64,000 nucleotides of DNA. Origin: Sphingobacteriales bacterium. GTDB taxonomy: Bacteria > Bacteroidota > Bacteroidia > Chitinophagales > Chitinophagaceae. The position numbers and the translations under genes were made by a program. The DNA lies in contig JACRJO010000032.1 of the NCBI GenBank assembly GCA_016219985.1, forward strand, positions 62,001-126,000, in the 5' to 3' direction. Below, one piece after another: positions 62,283-64,000 of this stretch (its first letter is position 1; every line of letters starts with the position of its first letter). Below the pieces are notes generated by a model. It was not told where the DNA came from. It searched no databases and saw only the letters and a program-made list of their open reading frames with translations.

Positions 62283-62735
62283 ATGATACAGGTACAGTAC
62301 CCAAAAGTTTATTTATACAGGCGGATCGTGCAGGCGAAACTGTTCATTGACAGCCGCTATGCTGACCCGATTGACCTGGGCAATATATCAGACGAAGCCT
62401 ATTTTTCAAAGTTCCATTTCATCCGGCTTTTTAAAAAAATATATGGCAGAACCCCTCATCAATACCTGATTTCCGTACGGATGGAAAAAGCGATGGAATT
62501 ATTAAAGGCCGGGATTCCTGTTTCATCAGCCTGTATGGCAGTCGGGTTTGAAAGCCTCAGTACTTTCAGCGGGCTGTTTAAACGGGTAAACGGGGTCACG
62601 CCTTCTGCCTACCTGGCCCGGCAGCAGGAATTAAAAGCGCAAATGGCCCGGTCCCCCCTGGATTTTGTCCCCGGTTGTTTTGCCGGCAACAATGGCTGGC
62701 TGCAGAATAGCAATTTTAAAGAACCGGGAATTTAA
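62283..62735 (+). CDS. AraC-family transcriptional regulator (DNA-binding domain only)
   Basis: 150 residues. Two helix-turn-helix motifs of the AraC class are present: DLGNISDEAYFSKFHFIRLF, then KKIYGRTPHQYLISVRMEKA, then the second HTH with SSACMAVGFESLSTFSGLFK and GVTPSAYL. There is no N-terminal ligand-binding domain, so it resembles MarA/SoxS in size, though with an extra C-terminal tail. It leads a same-strand group with a VOC protein, a DUF1569 protein and a decayed DinB gene. Confidence 0.9.
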   Translation: MIQVQYPKVYLYRRIVQAKLFIDSRYADPIDLGNISDEAYFSKFHFIRLFKKIYGRTPHQYLISVRMEKAMELLKAGIPVSSACMAVGFESLSTFSGLFKRVNGVTPSAYLARQQELKAQMARSPLDFVPGCFAGNNGWLQNSNFKEPGI

Positions 62736-62775
62736 ATTACCTGCTTTCTTTGTCCCGCATTAAACAAACCAGGTT

Positions 62776-63183
62776 ATGATCACCAAAATGACACATGTAA
62801 GCATCTATGTCATCAACCAGGACAGTGCTTATGACTTCTACACCCAAAAACTCGGGTTTAAAGTAGTAAAAGAGGTGCCCATGGGCAATGGGGACCGCTG
62901 GATCACGGTTTGCCCGCCGGAGCAGCCGGATCTGGAGATAATATTATCTCCGGTTAACAGGGGGCTTTATTCCAAAGAGACCGTTTCCGCTTTTACAGAA
63001 CTGATAAAAAAAGGAACGTTTGGAGCGGGACTGTTCACCTGCAAGGACATATTTGCCACCTATGAAGAATTAAAAGCAAAAGGCGTCGAGTTCACCAAAC
63101 CGCCCACCAAAGAGTTCTACGGCACCGAAGCCATTTTTAAAGATGACTCCGGCAACTGGTTTTCACTCGCTCAATTAGCATAA
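62776..63183 (+). CDS. VOC-family protein (glyoxalase-like)
   Basis: 135 residues forming one VOC domain: start MITKMTHVSIYVINQDSAYD, FYTQKLGFKVVKEVPMGNGD, the LEIILSPV strand and the end EAIFKDDSGNWFSLAQLA with the typical D..GN.F motif. It resembles the AraC-linked VOC proteins commonly called bleomycin/fosfomycin-resistance like, without proof of resistance. It is 40 bases behind the regulator and 15 before the DUF1569 gene, which indicates an operon. Confidence 0.9.
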   Translation: MITKMTHVSIYVINQDSAYDFYTQKLGFKVVKEVPMGNGDRWITVCPPEQPDLEIILSPVNRGLYSKETVSAFTELIKKGTFGAGLFTCKDIFATYEELKAKGVEFTKPPTKEFYGTEAIFKDDSGNWFSLAQLA

Positions 63184-63198
63184 ATATTCAAAAAAAAT

Positions 63199-63645
63199 AT
63201 GAAAACAGTTTTTGACAGCGCAACAAGGGAAGAACTGGTTGCCCGTATCCGTACACTGGATGAAAACAGCAGGGCCCTCTGGGGCAGTATGACTGTTTAC
63301 CAGGTGCTGAAACATGGCCGGCTTTGGGAAGAAATGGCAGCCGGCCGGATCCGGTGCAAACGGGTTTTTGCAGGCCGCTTATTAGGGCGACTGGTTTTGA
63401 AAAATGTCCTGAAAGACGACAGCCCGCTGATGCGGAAGGCCGCCAGCAGTCCTGAACTGCTTGTAAAAGAAACCACGGGCGATATAGCAGCCGAAAAAGA
63501 AAAATGGATCGCCCTGGTAAAGGCCTATGCCCATTTTTCAAATCCCGGCCTCGTGCATCCCTTTTTCGGGAAGATGACAAAAGAGCAAATCGGGTATTTT
63601 GCCTATAAACATATCGACCACCATCTCCGCCAGTTTAATAGTTAA
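63199..63645 (+). CDS. DUF1569 family protein (DinB-like)
   Basis: 148 residues with the DUF1569 pattern: FDSATREELVARIRTLDENS, WGSMTVYQVLKHGRLWEEM and the closing histidine motif HIDHHLRQF. The fold is a four-helix DinB/YfiT-like bundle; the histidines probably bind a metal. Such genes accompany AraC and VOC genes in Chitinophagaceae. The function is unknown, but DinB-like bundles include thiol- and glyoxal-handling S-transferases. A remnant of a second DinB-like gene follows. Confidence 0.88.
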   Translation: MKTVFDSATREELVARIRTLDENSRALWGSMTVYQVLKHGRLWEEMAAGRIRCKRVFAGRLLGRLVLKNVLKDDSPLMRKAASSPELLVKETTGDIAAEKEKWIALVKAYAHFSNPGLVHPFFGKMTKEQIGYFAYKHIDHHLRQFNS

Positions 63646-63658
63646 CCAAAAAACAACC

Positions 63659-63853
63659 ATGAAAGACCGGATAAACCAGGTTGACCGGGTCGCTGAGTAA
63701 TTCCAGGAGGCGTTTACGAAGCTCAGCACGGAATAACTGAACTGGAAACCGAATGCGGGGACATGGGGCATTGCCCGGAATATTGACCATCTCATAAAAC
63801 TGAACAGCTCCTATTTCCGCGGATGTGAAAACCTGGAACAGGGGGAAAAATAA
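63659..63853 (+). pseudogene. DinB-family gene remnant with two in-frame stops
   Basis: The frame from ATG 63659 is MKDRINQVDRVAE-stop, then FQEAFTKLSTE-stop, then LNWKPNAGTWGIARNIDHLI, continuing to a third stop at 63851. The last part is the DinB signature (LNW.P..GTW.I...IDHLI, with the metal-ligand histidine). TAA codons at 63698 and 63734 break it, and the C-terminal two thirds of a normal 150-170 residue DinB protein are missing. It is 13 bases behind the DUF1569 gene, so it was the fourth gene of that operon. Confidence 0.82.
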
Positions 63854-63889
63854 TGCGCAGCTGACCTCCCCGTTCCGCCTGGTCAGGAA

Positions 63890-64000
63890 TCATTTTTCCG
63901 GGTGCCGGCTGTTCCGGATCATTTCCACATAACCCCATTTTTTTGCCAGCGCATTCACGGCCCTCGCAATCCTGTTGGTTTTGGTAGGGTCTGTTTTAGC
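63890..64000 (-). CDS. C-terminal end of an unidentified minus-strand gene (partial)
   Basis: On the minus strand 36 codons are open from the window edge to TGA at 63892-63890. They encode a basic, helix-forming tail that includes NRIARAVNALAKKWGYVEMI and ends RNSRHPEK. The rest of the gene lies outside the window, so neither family nor start can be given. Codon use looks normal for the region. Confidence 0.5.
   Translation of the reverse strand, partial: AKTDPTKTNRIARAVNALAKKWGYVEMIRNSRHPEK

Noticed and set aside
63698..63736. Recoding of TAA codons in the DinB remnant
   Set aside because: TAA is not a known recoded stop here, and the C-terminal part of the protein is also missing, which fits gene decay better.

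Overview
The window looks like a chromosome segment of a Bacteroidota bacterium, probably family Chitinophagaceae. The evidence is a TonB-dependent receptor with an N-terminal carboxypeptidase-D-like regulatory domain, a DUF5686 outer-membrane protein of the same build, many SpII lipoproteins, promoter candidates of the TTTG / TAnnTTTG type, weak Shine-Dalgarno signals, and many short degenerate intergenic repeats. No tRNA, rRNA, CRISPR array, transposase or prophage was recognised.

Layout. 0.2-9.5 kb (+): nitrogen assimilation, with both glutamate synthase subunits, an ammonium transporter and an outer-membrane barrel protein. 9.6-14.2 kb (-): agmatine-to-putrescine pair aguB-aguA, then PEP carboxylase. 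14.3-18.4 kb (-): infA-rpmJ-rpsM-rpsK-rpsD-rpoA-rplQ, the alpha ribosomal operon, which starts here at infA; neither secY nor map is adjacent. Six of its gaps hold hairpin-forming repeats. 18.5-26.4 kb (-): a TetR regulator followed by TolC, HlyD-type adaptor, two ABC ATPases and two ABC-2 permeases; this is a complete export system, and repeated TTAACCA/TGGTTAA dyads look like the regulator's operators. 26.4-28.9 kb (-): envelope genes including a TlpA-like thioredoxin and an exported protein with an EF-hand-like loop and eight C-terminal cysteines. 29.5-38.4 kb: homogentisate dioxygenase, a phosphodiesterase, membrane and lipoproteins, ribulose-phosphate epimerase and a TonB receptor.

38.8-44.3 kb is accessory in character. 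It holds an AT-rich pair of unknown exported proteins, VOC and lipoprotein genes, and a three-gene module (methyltransferase, exported protein, DUF2867) flanked by copies of a structured repeat. 44.3-52.1 kb (-): DUF5686 protein and a soluble histidine kinase with about twelve PAS domains. 52.6-57.6 kb (+): PhoH, a YiiX-type amidase, two NTF2-like lipoproteins, fluoride channel, pyrophosphatase and a half-size TauE/SafE protein. 57.5-64 kb: NlpC/P60 peptidase, ECF sigma factor with a small membrane protein, nucleoside deaminase, a MurC-like ligase with an unusual P-loop, and an AraC-VOC-DUF1569 group ending in a decayed DinB gene.

The most notable non-genic signal is the repeat landscape. A GC-rich palindrome recurs at least six times, once in frame inside a coding sequence. 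Other repeat families tend to sit directly behind stop codons. The best candidates for less described biology are the repeat-flanked module at 41.8-44.3 kb, the EF-hand/cysteine-rich exported protein, the multi-PAS kinase, and the TetR operator arrangement.
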